DNA of 13,681 nucleotides from Lachnospiraceae bacterium (GCA_014804385.1 JAAUZW010000042.1:12598-26278); one strand, 5' to 3'. Positions 1-6,969 are shown, numbered from the stretch's first letter. Notes: a model not told the origin generated them from the sequence alone. A program made the numbers and translations.

Positions 1-1
1 G

Positions 2-562
2 GAGCTTTTGCAGATTGATACATCCAATATTCTTTTTATCTGCGGCGGTGCGTTTGACGGTCTGGAGAAGATCGTGGAGGAGCGGCTGGATCGACATTCC
101 ATCGGTTTTAACGCGCAGGTGACGGAGAAGAGCGGTAAGGAGATCGGCGCGATCTTGAAGGAAGTGACGCCCCAGGATCTCATGAAGTTCGGTCTGATTC
201 CGGAATTTATCGGGCGAGTGCCGGTAACGGTGGCGTTGGATGGTCTGGATCAGGAGGCGTTAGTCCGTATCCTGAAGGAGCCGAAAAATGCGCTCATTAA
301 GCAGTATAAAAAGCTCTTTGCTTTTGATGAGGTGAAGCTCTCGGTGGAGGAGGAGGCAGTGCTGGAGATCGCCAAGCTTGCCTACGAGAGAAAAACCGGG
401 GCGAGAGGGCTGCGTTCGATCGTAGAGAAGGTTATGATGGACGTCATGTACGAGATTCCGTCGGATGACAGCATTTCAGAGTGTATTCTGACTAAAAAGG
501 CGGTGGACGGAGAGGAAAAACCGCTTGTGAGATACAGAGACAGATTGTTACAGGCAAAATAA
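2..562 (+). CDS. clpX: ATP-dependent Clp protease ATP-binding subunit ClpX (3' part)
   Basis: C-terminal 186 residues of ClpX, the AAA+ unfoldase that recognises tagged substrates and threads them into the ClpP peptidase in the cytoplasm. The reading frame is open at the left edge, so the zinc-binding domain and Walker A/B motifs lie outside. What is visible is typical: the ILFICGGAFDGLEKI segment that follows the Walker B region, the FGLIPEFIGRVPV segment of the large AAA+ domain, and the C-terminal small domain with the sensor-2 motif KTGARGLRSI. The internal TTG at base 8 is not a start; the homology runs through it. Two stem-loops and lon follow on the same strand, matching the clpX-lon order of many Firmicutes. 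Identity is near certain. Confidence 0.96.
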   Translation, partial: ELLQIDTSNILFICGGAFDGLEKIVEERLDRHSIGFNAQVTEKSGKEIGAILKEVTPQDLMKFGLIPEFIGRVPVTVALDGLDQEALVRILKEPKNALIKQYKKLFAFDEVKLSVEEEAVLEIAKLAYERKTGARGLRSIVEKVMMDVMYEIPSDDSISECILTKKAVDGEEKPLVRYRDRLLQAK

Positions 563-564
563 TC

Positions 565-622
565 GATTGAGCAGGCTCGATCACTTAAACTGTTAAACGT
601 CGCCAGAACCTTGGCGGCGTTT
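565..622 (+). terminator. Two consecutive stem-loops in the clpX-lon spacer
   Basis: Two hairpins follow the clpX stop codon (560-562). The first pairs GATTGAG (565-571) with CTCGATC (576-582), with one G-T wobble, around a CAGG loop. The second pairs AAACGTCGCC (595-604) with GGCGGCGTTT (613-622), again with one wobble, around an AGAACCTT loop that can be closed further by an A-T pair. The second is followed only by CTGAC, so the U-tract is short (TTT inside the stem end). It would be a weak or partial terminator at most, and may instead protect the clpX 3' end or attenuate read-through into lon. Confidence 0.5.
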
Positions 623-654
623 CTGACAAGTTCGGACAAAGGAATGATTTTATT

Positions 655-2982
655 ATGGAAGAGTTGAGAGATACACTTCCGGCGGTGACGCTCAGGGATC
701 TTACGATTCTGCCGGGAATGGTGATCCATTTTGATATGAGCAGAAGCTCCGCAACCGCCTCTGTGGAACAGGCTATGTTGAAAGACCAGAGGCTGTTTGT
801 CGTGACCCAGAAGGAGCCGAAGGATGATATCTGTACGCGCGAAGGGGTTTTCGATGTGGGAACGGTCACGTTGATCAGACAGGTCAGTAAGTTGCCGGGA
901 CAGATACTCCGCGTGTTGGTGGAGGGCATTTCAAGAGCCACTGTGCATGAGCTTTCTCAGACGGAAAACGGAATTGTGACGTCTGTGTCATATGAAAAGG
1001 ACGACAAGTCGGATATTGACGAGAAGGACGAGGAGGCAATGACCAGAGTGGTCAAAGAATCGCTGGATGCCTACAGTTCTTGTTTTCCCAAGGTGGGAAA
1101 GGCTGTGCTGGATCAGGTGGAAGAGGGAATGGAACTGGGGAAGCTTCTGGACAGCGTTACCATAAATATGCCTATGGCCCTGCGTGATAAACAGAAAATA
1201 TTAAGCGCTATATCTGTGCGGGAGCGCTTCTCTATATTGACGGGGATCCTGATGCGTGAGGTGGAGATCATCCGTATTAAGAATGATCTGGCGAAGGATA
1301 TCCGTAAGCGGATCGATAAAAATCAGCGGGATTATATTCTGCGGGAGCAGATGCAGTATATTAAGGAAGAACTGGGAGATAACAATACGGACACCGATGT
1401 GGAGCAGTTTCTTTCAGAGGTGGAGAAGCTGAAGGCCAAGCAGGAGGTAAAGGATAAGATCCGTAAGGAGATCACCCGCTATAAGAACGTGTCCGGCAGC
1501 AGTTCAGAGAGCGCGGTGGAACGCGCCTATATTGAGACGCTTCTGGAGCTGCCTTGGGATAAGCGTTCGAAAGATAGTAAGGATCTGGACGGGGCGGAAA
1601 AAATTCTGAACGAGCAGCATTACGGACTGGAGAAGGTCAAGGAGCGAATGCTGGAGTTTTTGGCAGTGCGTATGCTGACAGGCAGTGCAGTCAGCCAGAT
1701 CATCTGTCTGGTGGGGCCGCCCGGTACGGGAAAAACCTCGGTCGCCAAAAGTGTAGCGGAGGCGCTGAAAAAGCAGTATGTGAGGATATGTCTGGGCGGC
1801 GTGCGGGATGAGGCGGAGATCAGAGGCCACCGCAAGACCTATGTAGGAGCTATGCCGGGGCGGGTTGTGACGGCGCTAAAACAGGCTGGCGTCAAGAATC
1901 CCCTCATGCTCTTGGATGAAATCGATAAGCTGGGAAGTGATTATAAGGGTGATCCTTCTTCTGCCCTTTTGGAAGTGCTGGACGGAGAGCAGAATCACGC
2001 TTTTAGAGATCATTATGTGGAGATTCCCATTGATCTGTCGGAGGTGCTCTTTATCGCCACCGCCAACAGCAGGGACGGGATTCCACGCCCGCTTCTGGAT
2101 CGGATGGAGATCATTGAGATCAACAGCTACACCGCCAATGAGAAATTTCATATAGCCAGAGAGCATCTGGTGGCAAAGGCGCTTAAGAAAAATGGTATTC
2201 GAAAGGAAGAAATCACTTTCTCTGATGAAGCGATCCGTGATATCGTGCGTTTCTATACCAGGGAGGCCGGGGTGAGAGGGTTAGAGCGTCAGATTGGCGC
2301 AATCTGCCGTAAAGAGGCAAAGGAGATACTTACCCGTCGGAAAGATAAGTTGACCAAAGAAGTCATTATAATGCCGGAGAATCTGGAACACTATCTGGGG
2401 AAGCCAAAATACAGGCAGGATAAGGTCAATGAGAAGCCGGAGGTAGGAATTGTCAGAGGATTGGCGTGGACCAGCGTGGGCGGAGATACTTTGGAGATCG
2501 AGGTCAATGTGATGCCCGGTGAGGGGAAAATTGACTTAACAGGTCAAATGGGAGATGTGATGAAGGAATCGGCGAGAACTGCGTTGAGTTATGTGCGTTC
2601 TGTCAGCGGTCATTATAAGGTGGCGGATACCTTCTATAAAAAGAAAGATTTTCATATTCATATACCGGAGGGGGCTGTGCCGAAGGATGGCCCGTCCGCC
2701 GGTATCACCATGGCAACGGCAATCTTGTCTGCAGTGACACAGGTACCGGTGCGTGCGGATCTGGCGATGACCGGTGAAGTCACTTTAAGAGGCCGGGTGC
2801 TTCCCATCGGCGGTCTGAAGGAAAAAATCCTGGCGGCGAAGATGGCGGAAGTAAAAACGGTTCTTGTGCCGAGGGAAAATGAGAAGGATATAGATGAAAT
2901 CTCGGAAGAGATCAAGGAAGGGCTGGAAATCCTTTTTGTGGAATCAATGGAGGAAGTGGCGCGGCACGCCCTGTTATCCTGA
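655..2982 (+). CDS. lon: ATP-dependent protease Lon (LonA type)
   Basis: Soluble homohexameric AAA+ serine protease that degrades misfolded and regulatory proteins. The 775 residues are the usual LonA length. The N-terminal LAN/substrate-binding domain (about 8-200, starting PAVTLRDLTILPGMVIHFD) is followed by a helical region with the RDYILREQMQ segment (about 225). The AAA+ module has Walker A GPPGTGKT at 354-361 and Walker B LMLLDE ending at Asp421-Glu422. The C-terminal protease domain has PKDGPSAG with the catalytic Ser at 681 and GGLKEK with the catalytic Lys at 724, the Lon Ser-Lys dyad. An AAAGGA sequence lies about 10 bases upstream of the ATG. It sits 92 bases after clpX and 43 bases before the preferred engB start, so co-transcription with engB is likely. 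No CIRCE or CtsR-like operator was recognised upstream. Confidence 0.97.
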   Translation: MEELRDTLPAVTLRDLTILPGMVIHFDMSRSSATASVEQAMLKDQRLFVVTQKEPKDDICTREGVFDVGTVTLIRQVSKLPGQILRVLVEGISRATVHELSQTENGIVTSVSYEKDDKSDIDEKDEEAMTRVVKESLDAYSSCFPKVGKAVLDQVEEGMELGKLLDSVTINMPMALRDKQKILSAISVRERFSILTGILMREVEIIRIKNDLAKDIRKRIDKNQRDYILREQMQYIKEELGDNNTDTDVEQFLSEVEKLKAKQEVKDKIRKEITRYKNVSGSSSESAVERAYIETLLELPWDKRSKDSKDLDGAEKILNEQHYGLEKVKERMLEFLAVRMLTGSAVSQIICLVGPPGTGKTSVAKSVAEALKKQYVRICLGGVRDEAEIRGHRKTYVGAMPGRVVTALKQAGVKNPLMLLDEIDKLGSDYKGDPSSALLEVLDGEQNHAFRDHYVEIPIDLSEVLFIATANSRDGIPRPLLDRMEIIEINSYTANEKFHIAREHLVAKALKKNGIRKEEITFSDEAIRDIVRFYTREAGVRGLERQIGAICRKEAKEILTRRKDKLTKEVIIMPENLEHYLGKPKYRQDKVNEKPEVGIVRGLAWTSVGGDTLEIEVNVMPGEGKIDLTGQMGDVMKESARTALSYVRSVSGHYKVADTFYKKKDFHIHIPEGAVPKDGPSAGITMATAILSAVTQVPVRADLAMTGEVTLRGRVLPIGGLKEKILAAKMAEVKTVLVPRENEKDIDEISEEIKEGLEILFVESMEEVARHALLS

Positions 2983-3025
2983 GAGAACTTGAGCGGATGC
3001 CGGACCACAGTTTGGAGTGGAGAAA

Positions 3026-3613
3026 ATGGTTATAAAAAACGTAAATTTAGAGACGGTGTGCGGCATCACCAGTAAGCTGCCTGAGAACAGCCTGCCGGAG
3101 ATCGCCTTTGCGGGTAAGAGTAACGTGGGAAAATCCTCCCTTATCAATGGTCTGATGAACCGCAAATCATTGGCCCGCACCAGTTCTTCTCCCGGGAAGA
3201 CCCAGACCATCAACTACTACAATATCAACAATGAGATGTACTTTGTAGATCTGCCGGGCTACGGCTATGCTACTGCTAACGAGAAGGTAAAGGCGCAGTG
3301 GGGAAAGCTGATCGAGGATTATCTGCATCAGTCAAAGAAGATCCTGGCGGTGTTTCTGCTGATTGATATCAGACATGCACCTTCAGAGAATGACAGGATC
3401 ATGTACAACTGGATTCTGGATCGGGGCTATCAGCCGATCATCATAGCCACGAAGCTGGATAAGATCAAGCGCAGTCAGGTCGCCAAGCAGAAAAAACTGA
3501 TTTGTGACACACTTGACGTAGTAGATGACACGATTGTCATACCTTATTCGTCCCTGAATAAACAGGGCAGAGAAGAAATTTACGAGCTGCTGGACAATAT
3601 GCTTGCTTTATAG
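3026..3613 (+). CDS. engB: Ribosome biogenesis GTP-binding protein EngB (YsxC/YihA)
   Basis: Small cytoplasmic GTPase of the TrmE-Era-EngA-EngB superfamily needed for assembly of the 50S ribosomal subunit. Of its 195 residues the G motifs are clear: G1 GKSNVGKS at 30-37, the G2 threonine in TQTINYY (59-65), G3 DLPG at 75-78, G4 TKLD at 142-145 and a G5-like SS at 175-176. The preferred start is the ATG at 3026, with GGAG (3014-3017) eight bases upstream; this gives the family's usual short N-terminus before LPEIAFAG. A GTG at 3017 would add three residues but has no ribosome binding site. It follows lon and is 22 bases from the next gene, consistent with one operon. Confidence 0.96.
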   Translation: MVIKNVNLETVCGITSKLPENSLPEIAFAGKSNVGKSSLINGLMNRKSLARTSSSPGKTQTINYYNINNEMYFVDLPGYGYATANEKVKAQWGKLIEDYLHQSKKILAVFLLIDIRHAPSENDRIMYNWILDRGYQPIIIATKLDKIKRSQVAKQKKLICDTLDVVDDTIVIPYSSLNKQGREEIYELLDNMLAL

Positions 3614-3635
3614 GAAATAAAGGAGACCATACCTG

Positions 3636-4832
3636 ATGAGAAAGGCTGTCAAACTCTATTTGAAGGTGACGTTGAATCTGTTGACGGCACTGGCGGTTGT
3701 GCTTCTGTGCATCTTTTTACTGCCTAAGTGCATCTGGTTTTTCATGCCTTTTATCGTGGGTTGGATCATTTCCCTGATCGCTTCCCCGGTGGTGCATTTT
3801 CTGGAAGAAAAGCTTAAAGTCAGGCGCAAGGCATCCTCTGCGGTGGTGATCATAGCCGTTCTGGCGGTAGTGAGCCTTCTGGTCTATCTACTGATGGCAA
3901 AGCTTGTCAGGGAAGGGATCAATTTCATCAATGAACTGCCCCGCATCTGGAGCAATATTCTAGGGGTGTTTAATATAGTGGGTGCAAACCTGCAGGGCGT
4001 TTATGACAGGATGCCGGCAGATATGCAGGCGACTCTGGATAATATCGGCCTGGAATTGGGAGACTATGTAAGTGGGATCATGGGATCGAGGGAGCCGCTC
4101 TCCATTGAGGCAGTAGGAAATGTGGCGAAGCAGATTCCGGACATTTTCTTAAGCGTGGTGTTTTGTCTGCTCTCCGCTTACTTCTTTGTGGCGGATAAAA
4201 GCTATATGGCAGATGTGGTGAAGAAGTATGCACCGGATGCAGTGCGCTATCGCTTCGATTTGATTCGCAGAAGTTTTCGCAGAGCGGTCGGCGGATATTT
4301 TAAGGCACAGCTTAAGATCGAGTGCTGGATCTATATTCTTCTGGTGGTTGGGCTGATGATCCTTGAGGTGGATTTTGCCCTTCTGGTAGCGCTGGGCATT
4401 GCGGTTCTGGATTTTCTGCCGGTGTTTGGTACAGGGACGGTCATGCTGCCCTGGGCGCTGATAGAGTGTTTATCTAAAAATTACAAAATGATGTTCGGGC
4501 TGTTGGTGATCTGGCTCGTCGGACAGCTGGTGCGGCAGGTGATTCAGCCGAAGATCGTGGGGGATTCCATCGGGCTGGATGCCATACCTACCTTATTTTT
4601 GCTTTATATAGGGTATCGCGTGGCGGGTGTGTTGGGAATGATCCTGGCAGTGCCCATCGGGATCATTTTGCTCAATCTCTATGAGGAGGGCGTTTTTGAC
4701 ACCACCAGACAGAGTTTGCGGATCCTGACGGCTGGCTTTAACCGCTTCCGTCGAATACGTCCCGAGGATATGACTGTGGTAGAGGAATATGAGAGGGAAG
4801 TGAAGGAGATCTACAGACAGCAGGGAGAGTGA
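3636..4832 (+). CDS. AI-2E/YtvI-type polytopic membrane protein
   Basis: A 398-residue integral membrane protein of the AI-2E transporter (UPF0118) family, close in type to the sporulation membrane protein YtvI. Hydrophobic segments lie at about 14-50 (two helices), 67-88, 168-187, 231-275 (two or more helices), 285-300 and 315-348. Family hallmarks are the LDFLPVFGTGTVMLPWAL segment near 258-275 and QPKIVGDSIGLDAIPTLFLLYIGY near 304-327. A soluble stretch (about 90-165) lies between the early and central helices. AAAGGAG (3619-3625) is ten bases before the ATG. Members have been linked to autoinducer-2 or small-ion export, and YtvI to sporulation, but the substrate cannot be read from the sequence. 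It lies 22 bases after engB and two bases before the VanZ-like gene. Confidence 0.88.
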   Translation: MRKAVKLYLKVTLNLLTALAVVLLCIFLLPKCIWFFMPFIVGWIISLIASPVVHFLEEKLKVRRKASSAVVIIAVLAVVSLLVYLLMAKLVREGINFINELPRIWSNILGVFNIVGANLQGVYDRMPADMQATLDNIGLELGDYVSGIMGSREPLSIEAVGNVAKQIPDIFLSVVFCLLSAYFFVADKSYMADVVKKYAPDAVRYRFDLIRRSFRRAVGGYFKAQLKIECWIYILLVVGLMILEVDFALLVALGIAVLDFLPVFGTGTVMLPWALIECLSKNYKMMFGLLVIWLVGQLVRQVIQPKIVGDSIGLDAIPTLFLLYIGYRVAGVLGMILAVPIGIILLNLYEEGVFDTTRQSLRILTAGFNRFRRIRPEDMTVVEEYEREVKEIYRQQGE

Positions 4833-4834
4833 TT

Positions 4835-5293
4835 GTGCAAAAAAGAAATGCTGCAAAACTTCTTTTTGCTATCTACATTTTGGTTGTTTTAAAGGTCATC
4901 GTTTTTAAATATCCCTATGAGGAACTGCATAAGCTCGCTGTCTCATGGCGGAGGGGTGTTATCCTGCGGGGATTGGGTACGGCGAATTTTACGCCTTTTA
5001 AGACCATAAAAATGTATATAGACTATGCGTATAAATTGAATAGTGTGGAAAATCTGGCGGGCAATGTGCTGGTCTTTGTCCCCTTTGGATTTCTTTTTCC
5101 ACTGGTGGCGAAGGAGGGCAGGCGGTTTTGGGTGATGCTCTTAAATGCCTTTGTGTTTGTTTTGGGGATCGAAGTATTTCAGCTTTTCAGCGGGTTTGGT
5201 GCGTTCGATGTGGATGATGTGCTCCTGAACTGTCTGGGAGCGGCTCTGGGATTCGGAATCTACAGACTCACCTGCCGGAGGCGGAAAATTTAG
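4835..5293 (+). CDS. VanZ-like family membrane protein
   Basis: Small integral membrane protein of 152 residues with about four hydrophobic segments: 8-25, 76-92, 101-118 and 128-145. It shows the VanZ-domain pattern: NFTPFKTI near 51-58, NLAGNVLVFVPFGFLFPL at 73-90, EVFQLF at 113-118 and the acidic DVDDVLLNCLGAALGF at 125-140. The prototype VanZ gives low-level teicoplanin resistance, but most chromosomal members have no defined role, so none is assigned. The GTG at 4835 is chosen because GGGAG (4823-4827) lies seven bases upstream; the GTG at 4829 overlaps the previous stop codon and is too close to that site. It is tightly coupled to the preceding membrane protein gene. No terminator is seen after it. 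Confidence 0.85.
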   Translation: MQKRNAAKLLFAIYILVVLKVIVFKYPYEELHKLAVSWRRGVILRGLGTANFTPFKTIKMYIDYAYKLNSVENLAGNVLVFVPFGFLFPLVAKEGRRFWVMLLNAFVFVLGIEVFQLFSGFGAFDVDDVLLNCLGAALGFGIYRLTCRRRKI

Positions 5294-5295
5294 AC

Positions 5296-5324
5296 TTGCA
5301 TATTTGGGGCAGTAGTTATATCAT
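5296..5324 (+). promoter_or_regulatory. sigmaA-type promoter of the 151-residue protein gene
   Basis: TTGCAT (5296-5301) and TATCAT (5319-5324) are separated by 17 bases, a good match to the housekeeping consensus. They lie directly after the VanZ-like stop codon. The predicted leader is about 40 bases and contains AAGAGGA shortly before the ATG at 5372. Predicted by eye. Confidence 0.55.
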
Positions 5325-5371
5325 ATAAGAAGATGTAACAGGTTATAAGCAGATAAGAAAAGAGGATCAAA

Positions 5372-5827
5372 ATGACAATCGGAGCGATCAGTTTTCAACC
5401 TTATGTGTATAATGTGAATGCCATCAGCCCGGCGAGTATGAGTCGAGTGTCCGGAATCTCGGATGATGTGCTGGATAAAAAGATTGATTACAGCGGTCTC
5501 ACAGAGGCGGAGAATGAGAATCCGCTCCAAAAGGGACAGACGCTTAATTTTCAGGATATGCTTGCCATGCAGATGCAGCGCGGCAGGAATAACGCAGCCC
5601 GGATCATGAAGCCTGCACAGGAAGATGCCGGAGAGAAGGAGCAGACGGAGGCAGTGACGGCGCAGTTTGGCCGGGAGCAGACTGTTGATGCTGCACAGCC
5701 GGAAAAGACAGAGGCTGTTGCAAGTGCACAGGCGGCTTATGAAGGAAACGGCGGCGCCGGAAATGATATCAGCAATTACCGTATGCAGCAGGCCATCAAC
5801 GCCTATGAGATGTTTATGACGGCGTAG
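5372..5827 (+). CDS. Conserved-looking small soluble protein of unknown function
   Basis: I do not recognise this 151-residue protein. It has no signal peptide, membrane segment or catalytic motif. The N-terminus (MTIGAISFQPYVYNVNAIS) and C-terminus (ISNYRMQQAINAYEMFMTA) look ordered. The middle, about residues 75-130, is rich in Ala, Glu, Gln and Gly and is probably disordered. The helical Asn-Tyr-x-x-Gln-Gln-Ala-Ile-Asn-Ala-Tyr end is the best candidate for a conserved interaction motif. Reality as a gene is supported by a sigmaA-like promoter at 5296, an AAGAGGA ribosome binding site just upstream and a terminator at 5864. It therefore forms a single-gene unit, separate from the operon before it. 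A structural or secretion/flagellum-associated role is conceivable but not shown. Confidence 0.8.
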   Translation: MTIGAISFQPYVYNVNAISPASMSRVSGISDDVLDKKIDYSGLTEAENENPLQKGQTLNFQDMLAMQMQRGRNNAARIMKPAQEDAGEKEQTEAVTAQFGREQTVDAAQPEKTEAVASAQAAYEGNGGAGNDISNYRMQQAINAYEMFMTA

Positions 5828-5863
5828 GATGCGCGGATGGAAATAGGAAGGTAAGATAAAACA

Positions 5864-5892
5864 AGCCCTCATCTGTTTGGCGGATGAGGGCT
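5864..5892. terminator. Probable bidirectional intrinsic terminator
   Basis: A perfect 10-bp stem pairs AGCCCTCATC (5864-5873) with GATGAGGGCT (5883-5892) around a nine-base loop. On the + strand it is followed by GTATGTTTATT, a broken U-tract, closing the 151-residue protein gene. On the minus strand it is followed by TGTTTTATC, a better U-tract, and would end the thiT-type transcript about 110 bases after its stop codon. Confidence 0.75.
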
Positions 5893-5937
5893 GTATGTTT
5901 ATTCTATAGAAAAATGCCACAGTGTAAAACATTTAGG

Positions 5938-6003
5938 GAGAATGCGTAGCATTCTCAGAGTTTGCCGCAGGCATACTCTTATCGCACGCTGCTGGGCGGC
6001 GAT
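5938..6003 (-). repeat. Three consecutive stem-loops after the thiT stop codon
   Basis: Read on the minus strand from the base after the TAA stop: stem 1 (6003-5981) pairs ATCGC with GCGAT and then CGC with GCG around CCAGCA, with a one-base bulge. Stem 2 (5979-5957) pairs AGAGTATGCC with GGCAAACTCT, with one mismatch, around a three-base loop. Stem 3 (5956-5938) is a perfect 8-bp palindrome GAGAATGC/GCATTCTC around three bases. The hairpins are contiguous or one base apart and lack U-tracts. The layout resembles REP-type extragenic palindromic elements; dispersal in the genome is inferred, not seen. Confidence 0.6.
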
Positions 6004-6711
6004 TTATGACAGGGTCATTTTCTTGATGGTGCCGATCGCTTTCTGTACCGGCGGGAGTGCCAGGATCACCAGCGTGATCGCCGCCTCGGCGAAGATGTAG
6101 ATGCCGTTATAAACCAGAGAGTAAGGCAGGACAGGCCAGCCTTCCCAGGCGTATTCGGCGAAAAAGATCCAGCCGGAGAGTACCGCGAATACATAACGGC
6201 CGAGAATTCCTACAAGGTATCCTTTGAGCAGTCCGTGTTTTGCATTAGCAAACAGTCCCGACAGGCCGAGAGCGCCAAAGGCCAGAAGATAATCCATCAC
6301 GAGCTGCATGGGGAAAAGTACGTAGGGATCGACCAGAAGCTGCAGGACGCCGTAGGCGACACCGGTCAACAGTCCGGCACCGAGGCCAAAAAAGTAACTG
6401 GGAAGACAGATGACGAGCATGGACAGCAGCGTGGCGGAGCCGCCCCACGGGAAGTCGATGATCTTGATCTCCGAAAGGATCGTGCCCAGCGCGATGGACA
6501 TGGCACAGAAGACGAGCTGTTTGGCAGTAAGTTTACTGCTTTTTTGAACAGATTCGTTGTCGCTCGGATGCTGCTTTTTGGTGTACTTTCGTGCGAAAAA
6601 CACGGCGGCGGCTAAGAGTGCTATCAGGATCACAGCTAAAAGCACATTGCCCAGAGTGGTGGGAACATAGGTTGTCTCTTCCCAGTCGTTGACTACTACA
6701 TTGTAAAACAT
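6004..6711 (-). CDS. thiT: ThiT/YuaJ-type thiamine transporter S component
   Basis: Membrane S component for thiamine uptake; ThiT normally works with the shared EcfA/A'/T energising module, which is not in this window. It has 235 residues, longer than the roughly 180-190 of classical ThiT. The extra N-terminus holds one hydrophobic helix (about 20-40) and a charged linker (41-62), before a six-helix core from about residue 63. ThiT-like features are FPWGGS (87-92), MQLVMDYLLAF (135-145) and YSLVYNG (197-203). By spacing to Lactococcus ThiT, recalled from memory, Tyr197 and Asn202 match binding residues, whereas the usual His and Trp positions are Ala176 and Phe184. An upstream TPP riboswitch independently supports thiamine-linked function. 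The SD AAAGGAGG is eight bases before the ATG, inside a hairpin. Confidence 0.88.
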   Translation of the reverse strand: MFYNVVVNDWEETTYVPTTLGNVLLAVILIALLAAAVFFARKYTKKQHPSDNESVQKSSKLTAKQLVFCAMSIALGTILSEIKIIDFPWGGSATLLSMLVICLPSYFFGLGAGLLTGVAYGVLQLLVDPYVLFPMQLVMDYLLAFGALGLSGLFANAKHGLLKGYLVGILGRYVFAVLSGWIFFAEYAWEGWPVLPYSLVYNGIYIFAEAAITLVILALPPVQKAIGTIKKMTLS

Positions 6712-6719
6712 AAAAAAAT

Positions 6720-6748
6720 CCTCCTTTGTCTTAGAATAAACAAGGAGG
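6720..6748 (-). promoter_or_regulatory. Riboswitch expression platform: SD-sequestering, terminator-like hairpin
   Basis: On the minus strand CCTCCTTGT (6748-6740) pairs with ACAAAGGAGG (6729-6720), leaving one A bulged. The 3' arm is the Shine-Dalgarno sequence of the thiT-type gene. Seven consecutive U residues (6718-6712) follow and run into the ATG at 6711, so the same structure could terminate transcription or block ribosome binding. CTCCCCT (6752-6746), overlapping the 5' arm, is exactly complementary to AGGGGAG (6886-6880) at the 5' side of the aptamer. This gives a plausible anti-sequestor pairing when TPP is absent. Confidence 0.7.
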
Positions 6749-6793
6749 GGAGATGGGAAAACGCAACGTGCCGTTTTGGCAGTTTTGTTTTCA

Positions 6794-6891
6794 TTGCTTC
6801 CCTACGACGGTATTAACCGCATCAGGTGATGAGGGTTAGAGTCTAGGTACCTGTGCACCCGGCTCAATCTCAGCGAAAGCTCCCCTAGCAA
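6794..6891 (-). ncRNA. TPP riboswitch aptamer (THI element)
   Basis: The minus strand carries the conserved TPP aptamer landmarks in order: GGGGAGC, then GCTGAGA, the variable CCGGGTGC arm, ACCCTCATCACCTGAT, and GCGGTTAATACCGTCG followed by TAGGGA. TTGCT (6891-6887) pairs with AGCAA (6798-6794) to close the P1 stem. Binding of thiamine pyrophosphate by this class normally switches off the downstream gene, here the thiT-type transporter, whose ATG lies 82 bases beyond the aptamer. Confidence 0.96.
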
Positions 6892-6904
6892 GTTATTCAG
6901 TTAT

Positions 6905-6933
6905 GCGGCTCTTACCGCGGCAGGTTTTCCTGC
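6905..6933 (-). promoter_or_regulatory. Two short hairpins in the riboswitch leader
   Basis: On the minus strand GCAGG/CCTGC with an AAAA tetraloop (6933-6920) is followed by GCGG/CCGC with a six-base loop (6918-6905). With the predicted transcription start near 6934, the first hairpin would sit at the very 5' end of the thiT mRNA, where such structures commonly stabilise transcripts. On the + strand the first hairpin is followed by six T (6934-6939), the shape of a small intrinsic terminator just before the HAD gene. Confidence 0.45.
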
Positions 6934-6940
6934 TTTTTTA

Positions 6941-6969
6941 ACTATAGGGTCTTATATGCGAATTGTCAA
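6941..6969 (-). promoter_or_regulatory. sigmaA promoter of the TPP riboswitch-thiT unit
   Basis: On the minus strand a perfect -35 TTGACA (6969-6964) is separated by exactly 17 bases from -10 TATAGT (6946-6941). Transcription should begin near 6934-6936, about 45 bases before the aptamer. The -35 box lies under 30 bases from the start of the divergent HAD gene. Confidence 0.85.

Noticed and set aside
3017..3025. GTG 3017 as the engB start
   Set aside because: No Shine-Dalgarno sequence precedes it; the GTG itself overlaps the GGAG that serves ATG 3026.
5321..5932. A 203-codon minus-strand frame opposite the 151-residue protein gene
   Set aside because: Rich in Cys, His, Leu and Arg with no recognisable domain, and it runs through the terminator. 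The + strand gene has promoter, ribosome binding site and terminator.
6235..6615. A 126-codon + strand frame opposite thiT
   Set aside because: Gly/Glu/Gln-rich with no domain. The minus-strand transporter with riboswitch and ribosome binding site explains the region.
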